This document shows, piece by piece, positions 38,201 through 50,659 of a stretch of 64,000 nucleotides of DNA. The stretch spans positions 41,554,294 to 41,618,293 of the forward strand of contig NC_079474.1 of assembly GCF_026230105.1 (NCBI RefSeq), written 5' to 3'. Source of the stretch: Diorhabda sublineata. Taxonomy: Eukaryota; Arthropoda; Insecta; Coleoptera; Chrysomelidae. Position numbers and translations under genes: made by a program. The notes under the pieces were generated by a model. The model was not told the DNA's origin. It saw only the letters and a list, made by a program, of their open reading frames with translations, and did no database searches. Position 1 is the first letter of the stretch; each line of letters opens with the position of its first letter.

Positions 38201-40400
38201 ATTTTGCTAATTTCGTTAATTATATGTTATGCCCAGGTTTAAAGCTAGATGGAGCCTAAGGTTGTCGACATACATTCGGAAAAATACAGTTTTTCATCTC
38301 TTTCAGTGTCTTAGGGTTTTCCAGGATATTGGTAGTAGGAACAAGAAGTGTGAGAAGTCGTTGTATTGTATTTTCGATGTGATAAAGGGGTTTGATACTT
38401 TATCATCAAATCATGAGAATTTTGTAAATTTCAATTGATACTTTTTTGTAGAGACAGTGTAATTGTGAACGGAAAGAGAATTAAAACTGATTGTTTACTG
38501 TGTGCTCCATATAATCTTGATTGATATATGTCATGAATATTTTCAGAATTTTGAGTTAATTGTTTATAAATTGAGGAAATGAATAAAATAGTTAATTTCT
38601 CGTTGTATGTATATATTAATTAGAAATTCAGATTCGTATAGCGGAAACCTTTGGCTTAACTCAATTTCCATTAATGCTAGAGCGGTGTGTAGCAACGGTT
38701 CATGAACAAAGAAAATTACACCAGATCATTTCTTGATTCGATTTCGACGTAATGGAAATTTTCAAAATTATTTGAGCACTTATGTATGTCAACTCTAATA
38801 ATATGTAATATAACAAAATTAACTTGTTCGTTGAGTCGCTGCGAAGATTCGTCTTGCTCTTTACACGGCTGACAAAGTTTTATAAAATGGTACCAAATTG
38901 ATTTTAGTAAAGTTTGAATTGGATTTTGAAAGTTCTGTGTTGCTTGTTTAGACTAATTTATTATTATTCTGAAAATTATCTGATAAATTCCGAAGGTTTT
39001 GAAAACTTTATCTAAATACGAGGGTTGATTATCATACTTCTATCCTTGTATATGGAAAATAACTCAATATTATGTCTCTAGAGTACCACTAGCGGTAATT
39101 TCAGTTAAATGAGAAGTATAGGCGCTAATGAAAAATATAAACAATCTGCACACCTCCATACAATGTCTATAGCTTTTCCCTTGGATTATAACGACATAGT
39201 ATCTAGGAACTCAATGAATGTCATAAAATTGACAACACCGCAGAACCTGCTATAATTTCAAATGTTACTAATGTTCAAAATATGTGATTTTCGCCCGAAA
39301 TTTGTCGTTGTTCTGGAATCCAATGATGCTGTGATTGAAATGATTGATGATTTATGAACATAAGCTTTGTGCGCGTGTCTGATTCCGTATTAGTTTAGAG
39401 ACCGAACGCATGCGCATTTTAAAAAATTTCGTTATCGGGTGGTAGAGAAATCATAACTTTTACTGATACTTCGCATGAAAATGTGGTTACTTGTTCAACC
39501 GTTACTGCCTTGGTCTTTTTTGGTATATAGTCCAAAATTTAGCATTGAGACTTTTTTAACGTGAAAGATTTCATATTCTTGGCGTTATCGACATAATAAA
39601 CTATATCATCACTTACAGTTTTAACTTTTTTGAGATCTCACCATTCCATAAAAAGTTTATACTCAGCACTGGCTTGTACCACTAGCTCCAATGTGTTCTA
39701 AATTTATTTCTCATCCTTTTTTGCGTTATTTTCGGATAAGTATGATAAAAAAGTATCGTTCATTACACGTCGAGAAATGGATTTTTCCACTCTCCAAATG
39801 AAATACGAACACTCTGATGGAGATATTTTTAACGCGCTTTCACGTAAATAACCAATTCTAACACTGTTAGCTGCCATTGAAAGTGTCTTTTAATGGCAGT
39901 TGTACAAAAACTTTTTTCTTTCCAAGATATAAATTCATTATATCGCTTTTCATATTACGCTTTGAATTTGGTAGGGAGTAGATCATTGGTCACGACTTAT
40001 CCTTTTTCTAAATGCCTCACAAATTCTTGTTCCTTTATCATTGGAATCACTATTATGTATGTTCATGTTCACGCTATAATAAAAATCAAATTTCATGTAA
40101 TGTAATGTATTGTAATATGTCAATAAATAATGGAAATCATGTCGACAAAAAATAGCGAGAGAGAAAACTTATTTTTCTGCATACCTCGGTCAAAAGTACG
40201 TAGTACGTAGTCCCAGTAGCAGGGACGAAAGTTTAACATTTATTCCCCGTAAGAAGTACACGCGCGCTCTCTATAACAGCGAGAGGAAAAAATTTCTTAT
40301 GCGTAATTATACTCGTAACTAAGAATTATTTATTCTAGTGCTACAACAAACTTTTAAATGCTGTCATTCCGTAAATGTAGTGGCAGGCATCAAAAACATG
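35255..40400. other. Long stretch without recognised genes
   Basis: A+T-rich. Two isolated mariner-type terminal motifs occur: TTACGAGGGTGGTTTGAAGA at 37516 and ATACGAGGGTTGATTATCA at 39018, neither with an obvious partner. A short plus-strand frame at 36272-36487 begins hydrophobic but has no family motif. Confidence 0.45.
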
Positions 40401-40405
40401 CTTAC

Positions 40406-41063
40406 GAGGTCTGGCTACGAAATAAAGGGACTGGTACGTGGTACGTTGAGTATCTAGATATCTTGTTTATACACGTCCCAAAACAGGTTTCCGTAACTAT
40501 TATAGTATTTGTGCAGTAGCGGTTTCAAACGACGTGTCGAAAAACAGAAGCAACGTATCAATCTCAAATTTCTCGTTCAATTGAAAAATCTCCAACTTAG
40601 TGCTATGAATTGTTGCAAGAGGCCTATAGGGACAATTTTCTACCTCGGGCGCGTGTTTTTGATTTAACTCCGGAAACAGTGACCAAAGTCAACCAAATTG
40701 TGCGTGCAGATCGTCGAATGAGCATCCAGATGTCTACCGATGAAGAAACGGTTAGCAAAAATTTCACACTAGGAGTTACACATAACAAATTCTATGCGAA
40801 GTTGGTTTCAAGCAATCAGACTCCTGACCAAAAGATCTTGCGTCAACGGGTCTGCTCAGATTTCCAGGTTAGAAAGGTTAGAAAAAGATCTGCTTTGAAA
40901 GCGACCTGATTTGAGTCGATGAAAGCGGTAAAGTAAAAAACGGCAAAGCTCCTAAAGGCCATCACCAAAGAAGACTTCTAGCACTGCTTCGATTAATGCA
41001 GGGCCGAAAATTCAGCTTTCGTCCATTGTAGTGTAATATACTAATTTTCCGGACTATCTTGGT
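40406..41063 (+). pseudogene. Mariner element with deleted transposase
   Basis: The left terminus TTACGAGGTCTGGCTACGAA starts near 40406. The right terminus near 41045-41063 reads TTTTCCGGACTATCTTGGT, a degenerate mirror of it. Between them are the mariner N-terminus (CYELLQEAYRDNF, ARVFD) and the second helix region (ETVTKVNQIVRADRRMSIQM). LRQRVCSDF follows and then, after a stop, the C-terminal tail (SMKAVKxKTAKLLKAITKED). The whole catalytic core is missing, so it is an internal-deletion derivative of a third mariner family. Confidence 0.65.
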
Positions 41064-42185
41064 GTTTATTTATAATTTTTAATTATTTTTTTTGACATGT
41101 AGTTTAAACTGTGAATATTATTCGGAGAGAGAGATGGACAGACAGACTAAAACTTTGCAAAAACTCTCTTCCTTCACTTGTAAAGTGTAAAATATAGAAA
41201 ATTGCAGTTCAGTCCTTATCATATAGTAAAAATAATCGCCAATACTGAATGTGATCGTAGTGCAAATTCAAGTTTATTCCTATTTCTTCTCCATTCATCA
41301 TTTAAGGTGTGTTAGTTAGTCTCCCGTAAGGAGAACTTTCCAACTGCCGCGTTTTCCACATTAAAATTTGAATTAACTTCAAGACCTTGTACGGAATAGA
41401 TGGAAATGAAATAACCACTAATGAATCTGCCGAGTTAACCGATATAGACGGCAGATGCTTAAGTTGTAAATACCATACTTAATTTTGAGATGCTTATCTT
41501 TTGATGACTAGAGATTTTCGTGCGAGCGACTGTTAAGGAGAAGGGAATTCGTTTAATTTTTCTCGTAACCCTTACATCAGCATAAAAGGGTCTTATTAAG
41601 AGAAATCGTCAATGTGACATCATGAATATGCATTTAACGTTTCAATTGAATTTCCTATTATTAAACACTTCTCGATTGACCCTTTCTAATGAAAAATCTC
41701 CGTTTCATTAACCTTTTTGGTGAACTTTTTTATTAAAACTTATCAAAGGAGATGTGGAAGTCTGCTTCCTTTACATTTCGTGCACTTCAAAGACAATTCG
41801 AAATCGAAATTTGAACATTGTGTTAATAAAGTAAACTTTCACTTACAACAAATCACTTTTTACTATGAAAATAAGGTACGTAATGCCTATCAAATACGCA
41901 TTTTTGTTTACAAATTTCGTTATTCATATACAAGTCAACTACAAGAATATTAAAATAAACTGAGCTTCGACCATACAAAGATCTTCAGTTCTCAAAAGAA
42001 GAAAACGTAATTTCAAATTTTAAATTCATAACATGAAATCATGAATTTTTTGCAAATTGTTAAAATTTATCAAAGAAAAATAGTAAATCAAAACAATGAT
42101 CAGTGCGTGATCAGCACCTGAACATACCAGGACAAGGAGATAAATGAAAGTTGTTGATATTTGCTATACTCCACCTAAGAACAGA
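41064..42185. other. No gene recognised
   Basis: A+T-rich, no motif supported. Confidence 0.5.
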
Positions 42186-42189
42186 ACTG

Positions 42190-42345
42190 AAAAGCTTCAT
42201 TTTAACACTAGCAAAAAAAAGTGATTGTGAATATTTATAAAAAGGGAATGCAAGAAAATTATCACAGGACTGTTGGTGACATTATTTCCAAAACGACAAA
42301 TGATTCAAGAAAAACTTCTTCAAGGGTTCAAGGTTGAAACTAAAA
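42190..42345 (+). pseudogene. Possible helix-turn-helix fragment of a transposable element
   Basis: The frame KKKVIVNIYKKGMQENYHRT, then VGDIISKTTNDSRKTSSRVQ resembles a DNA-binding helix-turn-helix found at the start of repetitive insect proteins (IVNIYK...SKTTxxSRKTxxRI). Nothing downstream supports it; it could be chance. Confidence 0.25.
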
Positions 42346-42920
42346 TTTGGAATATAGACATTGTCATTGATGTGCAAGTTGAGCCCCTTATTATAAATGT
42401 TGACGACAGTGGAAGCTCAATCTTATCTGTTGGGGAATAAGAAAACGTCTTTATTCAGGTAGAAAATGAAGATTTCATTTTAATGTTTCAATATACTTTA
42501 CATCTTTTGATTTCTGTATATAGGGGTAGCAATAAGAGGCTATTGAAGCAAGTAAAAATTCGAATAATATTTTTAAATGAATCTGTTTAATAGTTTGGCT
42601 GTTCACCTTATATCTATTCCATGTTTAAATGTAAAAAAGCAGTTTTTTTCGATTTTAACCGTAACAAAATGTTTTATGATGCCCAGGTTCATATGTAACG
42701 GCTAAAAGATAATATTGTCACGAGTTATTAATGAATCCCGGACAATATTTTTCTTTCAAGGCTTCATATTTTCTCCTGAGAGCTAGTTTCTTTTCACCCA
42801 ATCCTCTTGTTTAGCTCGACTGCCCAAAATACATATTAAACAGGGAAACTTGGTGTAATCTCTTTTCTGACCGAGAATGATTTTCACGTTTTCAGTGAAT
42901 TTGTAAACATGAAAAAAAAT
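42346..42920. other. No gene recognised
   Basis: Spacer of A+T-rich sequence before the mariner pseudogene. Confidence 0.5.
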
Positions 42921-42924
42921 TATA

Positions 42925-43697
42925 AATAAATATAAAAGCTGAAGTAGATTCTATTCTGTTGTAGTTAAGTTGAAGAATGTTCACAAAGCGATACTGGATG
43001 ATCGATTATCGATGAAAGTGCTTGAGCTAGCAGACATAATGGGCAGTACATCGCTTATTAATTAAAAATTGGAGAAAGCTATGCGCAAGATGGAACAAGA
43101 ACAGAGTTACAATTGTAACATTGCCACTCCATCGACTTGCGCTGTTTTATAACCATTGATAGAACGGGGTCCATCACACCTCACACGAAAAAAAAAACAA
43201 TAAAACAATTGACTGAAAAGCGGGAGCCGGCTTCAAAGAAGCCAAAGACCGTTCCATATGCAGGCAAGTCCATGGCGTCGTTTTTGTTGTGTGGGATAAT
43301 TTTCATTGAATATTTTGAAAAAGAAAAAAACTACAGCGAGTATAAAGGAAACTTATTACAACGTTTGAGCGAAGAAATTAAGCAAAAACGGCTGCATTTT
43401 GCTAAGAAGAAAATGTTGTTTCATCAAGTTGCACAAGCTCGCACATCCGTTACTGCAATGGCCAAAATTAACGACTAAAAGTTTGAATTGCTAACTCTTA
43501 CGCCCTTTTCACCAGATTCAACCCCCTCGAATTATTTTTTATTTCCAGACTTGAAAAAATGGCTCGGTGGTCAAAGATTTTCCTACAATGAAGATATGAC
43601 ATCGGTAGCTAATGGCTATTTTGAGGAGTTTGACGATTCTCATAATAAAAAGTTATCGAACTTAATGATCGTCGTTGGGAAAACTGTATGGAGTTAA
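42925..43697 (+). pseudogene. Mariner transposase pseudogene, 5'-truncated
   Basis: Starts abruptly at IKAEVDSIL, then VHKAILDDRLSMKVLELADI (second helix-turn-helix). The catalytic domain follows in shifted frames: FITIDRTGSITPHT (first Asp kept), ASKKPKTVPYAGKSMASFL, GNLLQRLSEEIKQKRLHFA, KKMLFHQVAQARTSVTAMAK (second Asp lost) and PFSPDSTPSNYFLFPDLKKW (third Asp changed to Asn). The tail is LGGQRFSYNEDMTS. Two of three catalytic Asp are gone and several stops are present. Its N-terminal half resembles the fragment at 7690-7900, suggesting the same family. Confidence 0.75.
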
Positions 43698-45045
43698 TAG
43701 ATAATATACTATAATTCTCGTTTTTATTACAAAAAATATAGAAAAAATATATTATTCTATTCGTTTGTTGTTGAATGAGAGACAATATCTATGCTGAGAA
43801 TTAAAATAATTCTAGAATGTATTTACGTTTGTTCAAGTTAATTATTCCACTACTACATAGCATAATTGAGTTTCTTTCAAAGTTTAATTGCTTCATGGGC
43901 ATTTCCAAAGTTTCTTTTCTCTTCTATGCCTCATCATTCAACTTCAAGTCCAAGTGCCTCCATTATGAACTCGAGCATAAACTAAATAATTTACATTGGG
44001 ATTAATATTGAAGTTGGGAATTGTTTCAGAACAAAAGGAAATTTCTTGTAATCTTTGTCGGTATCTTGGATTTCAAATCTTTGTTACATTTTGTCAGTTA
44101 ACGATATTTTAATCAAATTTTTGGAAATAATAAGTCAAAAAATTAATCTGATCCACACTTTTCCTAATAATAAACCTTGCAAAAATTATCCTTAACGACT
44201 TCTATCTATCTAGATATGAGGATATACATGATAAAATGATGTCATATTCAGCACTAATTTCAGATCATCCACTTTCTCCACATTAAATGAACAGCACCCC
44301 ATTAATAATAATAACAGGGGTTCTAGTACTTCTAATGTACATAATAAAAATATCTGAGACCGCAAGATAACTTGAAATCAGTTCCAATACAATTAATGTT
44401 TCAAACATCAAGTATCTGTAATTGCGAGGTACTTATTAAGGACAAATAAAGAAACTGCTCTGAAGGCTAAACTAATACATTTATTGACAGTACTATAATT
44501 TTTGATTTCAAATCATACCTTCTGTATATTAAAAATTGTGTATTATATTTGACATACAATAGTTTCTATTTACTTATACTAATACAGACTGAATGATTAA
44601 CATTTCATTCCAAAAATCGAAACATACCAAATTTACGTAGGTGTCATTCGATTTTTCAAATCTAGAATAGGAGCAAATATGACTTAAGTACTCAATTCAA
44701 CATTATCTATGTTTTCTCCATTCTAAAATTGCTCAAAATCTAGAATCTATGTTTTCCTCTAAGAAAAGTGTAGATACATGGAAAACATAAACACCATTAG
44801 CTTGATGGGGAGATTTCAACATGATATATTTCCTATAAAAGTTCATGAAAACGCGGTTTTTGAAACTGCATTATTTAATGAAGTATTTATACGTTTCTTC
44901 ATATCTCATCTTTTGTTTTCCTGGCAGTAGCAACTGAACAATGTTTTTGATCAATTTTTCTCAATTTTTGAGCTTGACATGATTGATACGATAACAAAGA
45001 TGCTATATCTCGGGCACCAACATGAATAGTATAAATAACTATTGC
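43698..45045. other. No gene recognised
   Basis: A+T-rich, no supported feature. Confidence 0.5.
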
Positions 45046-45048
45046 ATA

Positions 45049-45537
45049 TACAGGGTCACGTCTGAAAGTTATACGACTAATTTTTTTAAAATATTTATTG
45101 TTGAAAGTAACAGAAAAACTAAAAATTTTCGAAAATAGTACCTACACACTGCTACCAATGATCTATTTAGTTTTCGAAAACCTATGCCGAAATGCTTTCC
45201 ATATCCTGCGTTACATCCTGTTGGACAACCTCTAACGAGCCATGATGCTTCTTGGTAATAGAGAACAGTTTGGATGGGCCTAAAAGGGTCTGTTGTATCA
45301 TTTTTGGTTAGCCTTTTGCTTCTACTAGCAGCACCAACGTATATTTTTCTAATGGTTAAGTTTTCTGTCACCTTTTGAAGCACTTGGTTTTAAGTAATAC
45401 TCAATTTATCAGCAATCGTTCCGAAGCTCATACTGCGATGACTGCTCTATGAATTTCTCAATCGCGAAAATTTCGTTGGTATTGCTGCTAACTTCGTAAG
45501 TAAGCGAGATAACCTGATAAATTGTTACACTCTGTAT
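45049..45537. mobile_element. Possible MITE with TACAGGGT-type ends
   Basis: The left edge reads TATACAGGGTCACG and the right edge, on the minus strand, TATACAGAGTGTAAC. Both follow a TA-rich context that could be a TA duplication. The minus strand holds a 104-residue frame (45069-45383), unusually long for this region, with no motif I recognise. Size about 490 bp. The ends are short and imperfect. Confidence 0.3.
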
Positions 45538-45571
45538 AAATCACAAAGAAAATTGGGAGATTTATCAAGGA

Positions 45572-45797
45572 TTCAAATGGGAGAAAATCACTTTTCGTTT
45601 TATTTTTTGGCATTTCTTTGAATTATCTAATGACAATTCAATATTGCACAAGTTGAAACCAGGTAGATGGGATATTTGTCAATACATCCAAGTGCAAATG
45701 CTTCAAATGAGAGAAAGTCACTTTGTAGTTTTCTTTTTTGTTATTTGTTATAATTATCTAATGAAAATTCAATAATGCTCAAGTTGAAACCAGGTAG
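45572..45797. repeat. Direct tandem duplication, 130-bp period
   Basis: The segment 45572-45667 recurs at 45702-45797 at a constant 130-bp offset: TTCAAATGRGAGAAARTCAC at the start, and AATTATCTAATGAMAATTCA and AAGTTGAAACCAGGTAGA at the end. The middles differ by several substitutions, so the duplication is not recent. Confidence 0.7.
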
Positions 45798-45799
45798 AG

Positions 45800-47945
45800 T
45801 TTTATTAGCTTTGCATATTAATCCCCTCGATATCTGGCGCACACTACCTGAATCCTTAACACAAAATGAGATCCACATCCAAAGAGGAACCACACATGTT
45901 ACGTACGAGTATGTCGCTCTATCAATGAATTACGTTTCCATAGAAAAGATCAATACTCATGTGTCTTAATTAATGGTAAATTGAATGTCGACTATTGTAC
46001 TGTGCAAATACCACTAATTCCAAACAAGTCGTAGCCTAGAGCTTGATTCGTGACAGGCAGATATTATTAAATGAGATGAGAATAAGTTGAGTGTAAAAAA
46101 GATGAAAAACGATGGCTTCTCAACTGCGGTTTGCATACGCCACTTTAAAAAATTCCAGTCATTATAAGGCAAGGAAAATCAGATTACGAAAAAAATAAGC
46201 ACTTGCAGAGACACACGATAATGGTGGCGACAGAATATCTACAGGATCGTACGTACCTAAAAGGATGAAAAGCATATACTATAACAGATATTTAATAGTA
46301 TATTTAGTTTTATAAAGACGCAACTTTTAACAGAATTTGACATTCATAGATTAATATTCAATAATAATGTTATTTTTGTTTGCTTAAAATTGTGATTTTC
46401 TATTTTCTATTTCAATTATTGTACTAAATTACGTTTGTCGATTATTTCTCTGATTATTCAACATTTATTATTATCAAATTTCTCTATAAATTCTTTGGAT
46501 ATTTCGAATTAAGCTAATACATTTTTTGTCACTATTAAAGCGTATCATCTGTAAAGAAGATACCCAATTGTCTTCACCTAGTATTCGTCACTACATTCTA
46601 TAACACTATTTAAACTATCCACATACATTATTGATATGACGATTAATGGTACACAAATTTTTTAACCAAAAACGCCTCGGTTGAAACTTTTGCTAAAAAA
46701 GCTTATTTTGTTATCGTATACGTAATTTTTAAGAAATATCAATAGCTTAGATATATATATTTAATATTTCTTTATCAATAAGTCATTCTAGATACATAAT
46801 AGGAAGATTTCTCACAAACAACTTATCTTGACATAAATGTTAATAACTATACAAACCTCCAGTTATTCAAAACATTGTCACTTTGAGCAAACCAATAACA
46901 TCACAAATTGTATTCAATTTCAACGAAGTTTTATCAGTTATTTCGTTAGATGTTGTTATATATTTCGAAATTTATATTAGATGTTCAATTTTTAAGAATA
47001 ATTAACCGCTATAACTATCACTGGGACATTCAGCTCTGTCTTCTACAAAAAAATCTCGAAATATTTATAGCTTAGTTATGTATTTTCAAAGCAATGTTTC
47101 AGTTTCTGTACCACTTTTACTGAATTTAGTACATAATATTCATGATAAAATCGGAACATAACTTTATTCGGTTTCTCAAGACTCAACCATAAGAATTCAT
47201 ACCAAACGATAATACTATTTCTCTTTAAGAAGACGAGCCTAGAGATTCTTCCTCTAATTCAACAATTTGGGTAGTAGTACGTCTAAGAATCACGATTAAT
47301 TTGAATAATTTGCTTCAGAACATAGCCGTTAATAATAATGTGGAGACTGTAACTTTCAAAATTGCACACACAAAAATATTTTTAAAAAAATTAAAAGTGT
47401 TTCGAAGAACTTTCCTATATTCATTAGGACTATTCGAATTGGAAACTTTTAATTCTTTTCGCTGGACAACGTTGAGACAAAACATGCTGATAATGATCAA
47501 CGTATGAATTCAAAATGTAAATATGAAACCATAGCTTCAATGAGTCACGAAAATGCCATTCGCAAAGAATGCTAACTATAAATAAACTTACTCTTGTTAT
47601 CTATTTCCCGCTCCAGACTCTAGCCAGACGCCTCCTAGAAGCTCTAGCCTATTATGCAGTTGCTCGCTATGTTTATTACAAAATGGTCAAGAATCAAATG
47701 ACGTTTATACGGTAAACGGCTGTAATAAAAGCCTTTTTTATTTTTCAAATGCTCTCTAAAAGTCGCCGCTAAGATTTTTTTTTAAATTTCAACTCCTCTA
47801 TGCATACAATACAATACAGAAATTGTTAATTGCACTCCTCAAAAGCACTATCCACACTCTCGCACGATAGTTCTGTCGTATAGCCTCATAGAAAATCTAA
47901 ATATTACCAAAATTTTTTTATGACACATCACAAAGAAATTGTATT
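45800..47945. other. No gene recognised
   Basis: A+T-rich, only chance frames on both strands. Confidence 0.5.
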
Positions 47946-47951
47946 TTGTGT

Positions 47952-48305
47952 GATCTTCTTCTTCTTCTTCCTCTTCTTCTTCTTCTTACGTTAGGACTAG
48001 GTCCTGTATTTTCATCAGGGGTTTGCCAGGAGTAGTTGGGATGCTGAGGACCAGCTTTCGTACCACCTTACCACCAGGAGGTCGAGTTGTGTCTGGTTTC
48101 TTTTCCTTTGCAATTTTTGCTAAGCGTTCATTTGGCATTCTGTCAACATGGTCTCTCCATTCTCTTCTGCGGCTCCTTGCCCATCTTACTACATCCCGAA
48201 TATCGCACATGTCCCTTATTTCTTCATTTTTCTTCCGATCGAGTAACGTATGTCCTGTTATTGAGTCCGCATTTCTGTTATTCTTTGGAGCCGTTTAGTG
48301 GCTGT
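47952..48305 (-). pseudogene. LINE 3' end (RT C-terminal region) with (GAA)n tail
   Basis: On the minus strand, RKMKKEIRDMCDIRDVVRWA, then RSRRREWRDHVDRMPNERLA and KPDTTRPPGG. This is the arginine-rich region after the RT of insect LINEs (pattern RNExIRxxCxIxDVVxWxxxRRxxWxxHVxRM...RPxGRPxxRW). The frame ends near 47986 and is followed by a (GAA)n/(GAG)n run (47952-47987) that looks like a simple-repeat 3' tail. No palm domain is present, consistent with 5' truncation. Confidence 0.65.
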
Positions 48306-48855
48306 GTTCTCCGCTCTAGTTTCTATTGCATATTTTGTGTTATCGATGTTCAAAATTTTATTCTGATAGTTTTGTGATCAAAATTTTTTTATCAAACAAT
48401 TTCTACAAATACATTCCTGTACAAGGTCACTAATGCGACACAAGAAGATTAGTCAATGCCCATTGCACGATTCCCTGTTCTCTTTCCTTCATCGTCATTT
48501 TTATTAACGACTCAACTGTGATCTCCCAAATCCATCAACAAGAGCGAAGTGGAGAAATTATACTTTTACTATCTGGATATTATACGTGGTATAAATGTTG
48601 TTTTTAAAGCGAAATATACTATTTTTGTTTTGAGTTCAATCCACAAAATTATTTGAATAAGGTTTGGGAAAGGCTATACTTATTTACAAGGGATAGATTT
48701 GGTATTTGTTGAATCCGTCACCATCCAAAGTTTCGACAGCTCTAATAATAGGAGAAACGATAATACAAAATACGGATTATTTCTTATTTCGCGTTTATAT
48801 TCTAATTTGTGGTAACACAAGCTGGATTGTTCTATATACTTCAAGAAGACTAATT
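48306..48855. other. No gene recognised; possibly decayed Tigger interior
   Basis: A+T-rich sequence downstream (minus strand) of the Tigger N-terminal fragment. No further transposase motifs could be read. Confidence 0.4.
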
Positions 48856-48859
48856 TACA

Positions 48860-49140
48860 TTACATCCCTCTAATCGAGATACCTTTTTCTCTCTTTTAAG
48901 AAAACCAAACAATCAGAGAACTGTCAAGTTTCTCCATTGGTGTAGTTTTTACTGTTAGACGAGATTCAATACAATCGTTGAATAAATACAAAACTATTCT
49001 ATTTTTAATCGGATTCTCTTTTAGTCAGTGATTGTGGAATTCCCCAGTCCAAACTCAACAGCTAATTTTGAGACACTTTCACCATTGTCTAAGCGTTTTA
49101 ACACTTCAAGCTTGTCTTATAATGTACCGAAGTATGTCAA
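48860..49140 (-). pseudogene. Pogo/Tigger transposase N-terminal fragment
   Basis: On the minus strand the frame gives DKLEVLKRLDNGESVSKLAV, then EFGLGNSTITD before a stop, a CENP-B/Tigger-type helix-turn-helix (pattern EKLEVLKRLDxGESxxxIAxxxGxxxSTVxDI). About 100 bp on, EKLDSSLIVWFS, stop, KREKGISIRG fits the second DNA-binding part (xLxxxLxxWFxQxRxxGxPIxG). The DDE domain is not recognisable. The TIR at 50757 may be the 5' end of this same element. Confidence 0.6.
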
Positions 49141-49540
49141 AAAATTAAGAAACGGTAAAAAAAAATAACTCGCATTGACACAAATTGCAGACGGAATACA
49201 GGAAATAGCGCGCCAGCGGAATATAGACTTTTTGCTCAATCACTCCAACTTAATGCGAAAAAACCTCTTTCACTATTGCAGTCCAAACGATAATGTAACT
49301 TCTTAGTACACTGTACTGTACATCATACAAACCGTATCTTAAGTTCGTCAATTAGAATAGTGTTTTATTTAATTAAATATGGTTGGAAATTTGTCGAAAA
49401 TAATTTAAGAAAAGGCATATTAATACTATTCAATGATACCCTATCCTCTTATGCCTACACACAATTGGATGGTCTAAGATCTAATAAAATAAAATAAACT
49501 GTCCTTATCGCTTTATCCTGTACCAGTTTATGTAATTCAA
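49141..49540. other. Probable Tigger 5' region
   Basis: The stretch around 49300-49340 holds GTACACTGTACTGTACATC, resembling the TACTGTAC-rich leader of pogo/Tigger elements. No coding motif seen. Confidence 0.35.
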
Positions 49541-49544
49541 ACGT

Positions 49545-50640
49545 ACCCAGTTTGGCTTTCGAAAAGGACTAGGAACTAGGAGGGTTTGTTCAGCATTCAG
49601 GTCTTGGTGCAGAGGTGTAGAGATATCAACCGTAACGTATATTTATGCTTTATATATTTTGATAAGGCATGCGACAAGGTCGGTCATCATAAACTAATCA
49701 ATATCCCACAGGCAACTGGAATTGATAGCGAAGATATTGATTTTATAGCGAATCTTCACTGGAATCAAAAAACAAATTTACGACTCAAAGATAAATTAAC
49801 TCCAGATATCAACATTAGGAGAGGAGTCAGGCAGGGCTGTATACTGTCACCACCAACAATTTATACTCGGAGGCCTTCGGTGAAGATTTTGAAGAATTTA
49901 TAAAAATAAATGGGGTAACCGTAAACAACTTCCGGGTACGCCGATAAGACAGTCCTAGTAACTGACCTAATGGAAGGGTTACAAACGTTATTAGATTAAA
50001 TGGTTGAGAAAAGTCAGGAGTATGGAATAAAGCTTAATACCAAAAAGACTAATCACATGATCATCAACAAAAATCCAGTAAACGATGGTGACCTTATTGT
50101 TGAAAATAAACCATTAAAATGATCGGAAAAGATTAACTATTCGGGAACAACTATTAATGACAAATGGGTTCACTCAACAGAAATAAAATCTCGCATTGAG
50201 AAAGCTAGAGCAGCATTTATTAGACTAAAAAACATCTTCTGGAGTCACGATCTAAGTTTACAGCTTCGCATCAGGGTATTAAGATGTTACGTATTTTCTA
50301 TTCTTTTCTATGGTGTAGAAGCATTGACACTGACGGCAGCAACTGTTGAAAAGCTCGAAGCTTTTGAAATGTGGAAATATCTGGAGGTATGCAGCTGGCA
50401 GGATAGAGCGCGTAATGACGACGTTATAGTACAAATGAGAATGAAGAGAGAGATTTTAAAATCTGTTAAGACCAGAAAATTATCTGTATACGCATATGTA
50501 ACACGCAATCCTGACACGTATAGTATATTGCATCTTATCATCCAGGGAAAAATAAAGGGAAAACAGAGTCCTGGAAGAAGAAGAAGAACATCATGGTTGA
50601 AAAATTTACGTCAGTGGTTATATTATCATAGCTAACATGA
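49545..50640 (+). pseudogene. LINE reverse transcriptase pseudogene with mutated YADD
   Basis: Ordered RT motifs: GFRKGLGTR (49553), CFIYFDKACDKVGHHKLI (palm motif A), NIRRGVRQGCILSP (49813-49855), then a deletion. YADKTVLVTD (49937 on) stands where YADDTVL is expected, so the second catalytic Asp is lost. NTKKTNHMIINKNPVNDGDL and KINYSGTTINDKW follow, then IEKARAAFIRLKNIF, RIRVLRCYVFSILFYGVEA, REILKSVKTRKLS and GRRRRTSWLKNLRQW to the stop near 50634. Several frame changes exist, but the latter half is long and continuous, so decay is moderate. No endonuclease domain is present (5'-truncated). Confidence 0.8.
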
Positions 50641-50659
50641 TACGTGGTATTTCATATTT

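Noticed and set aside
48023..48377. Plus-strand frames rich in Ser, Phe and Leu
   Set aside because: They are the complement of the arginine-rich LINE tail and (GAA)n run.
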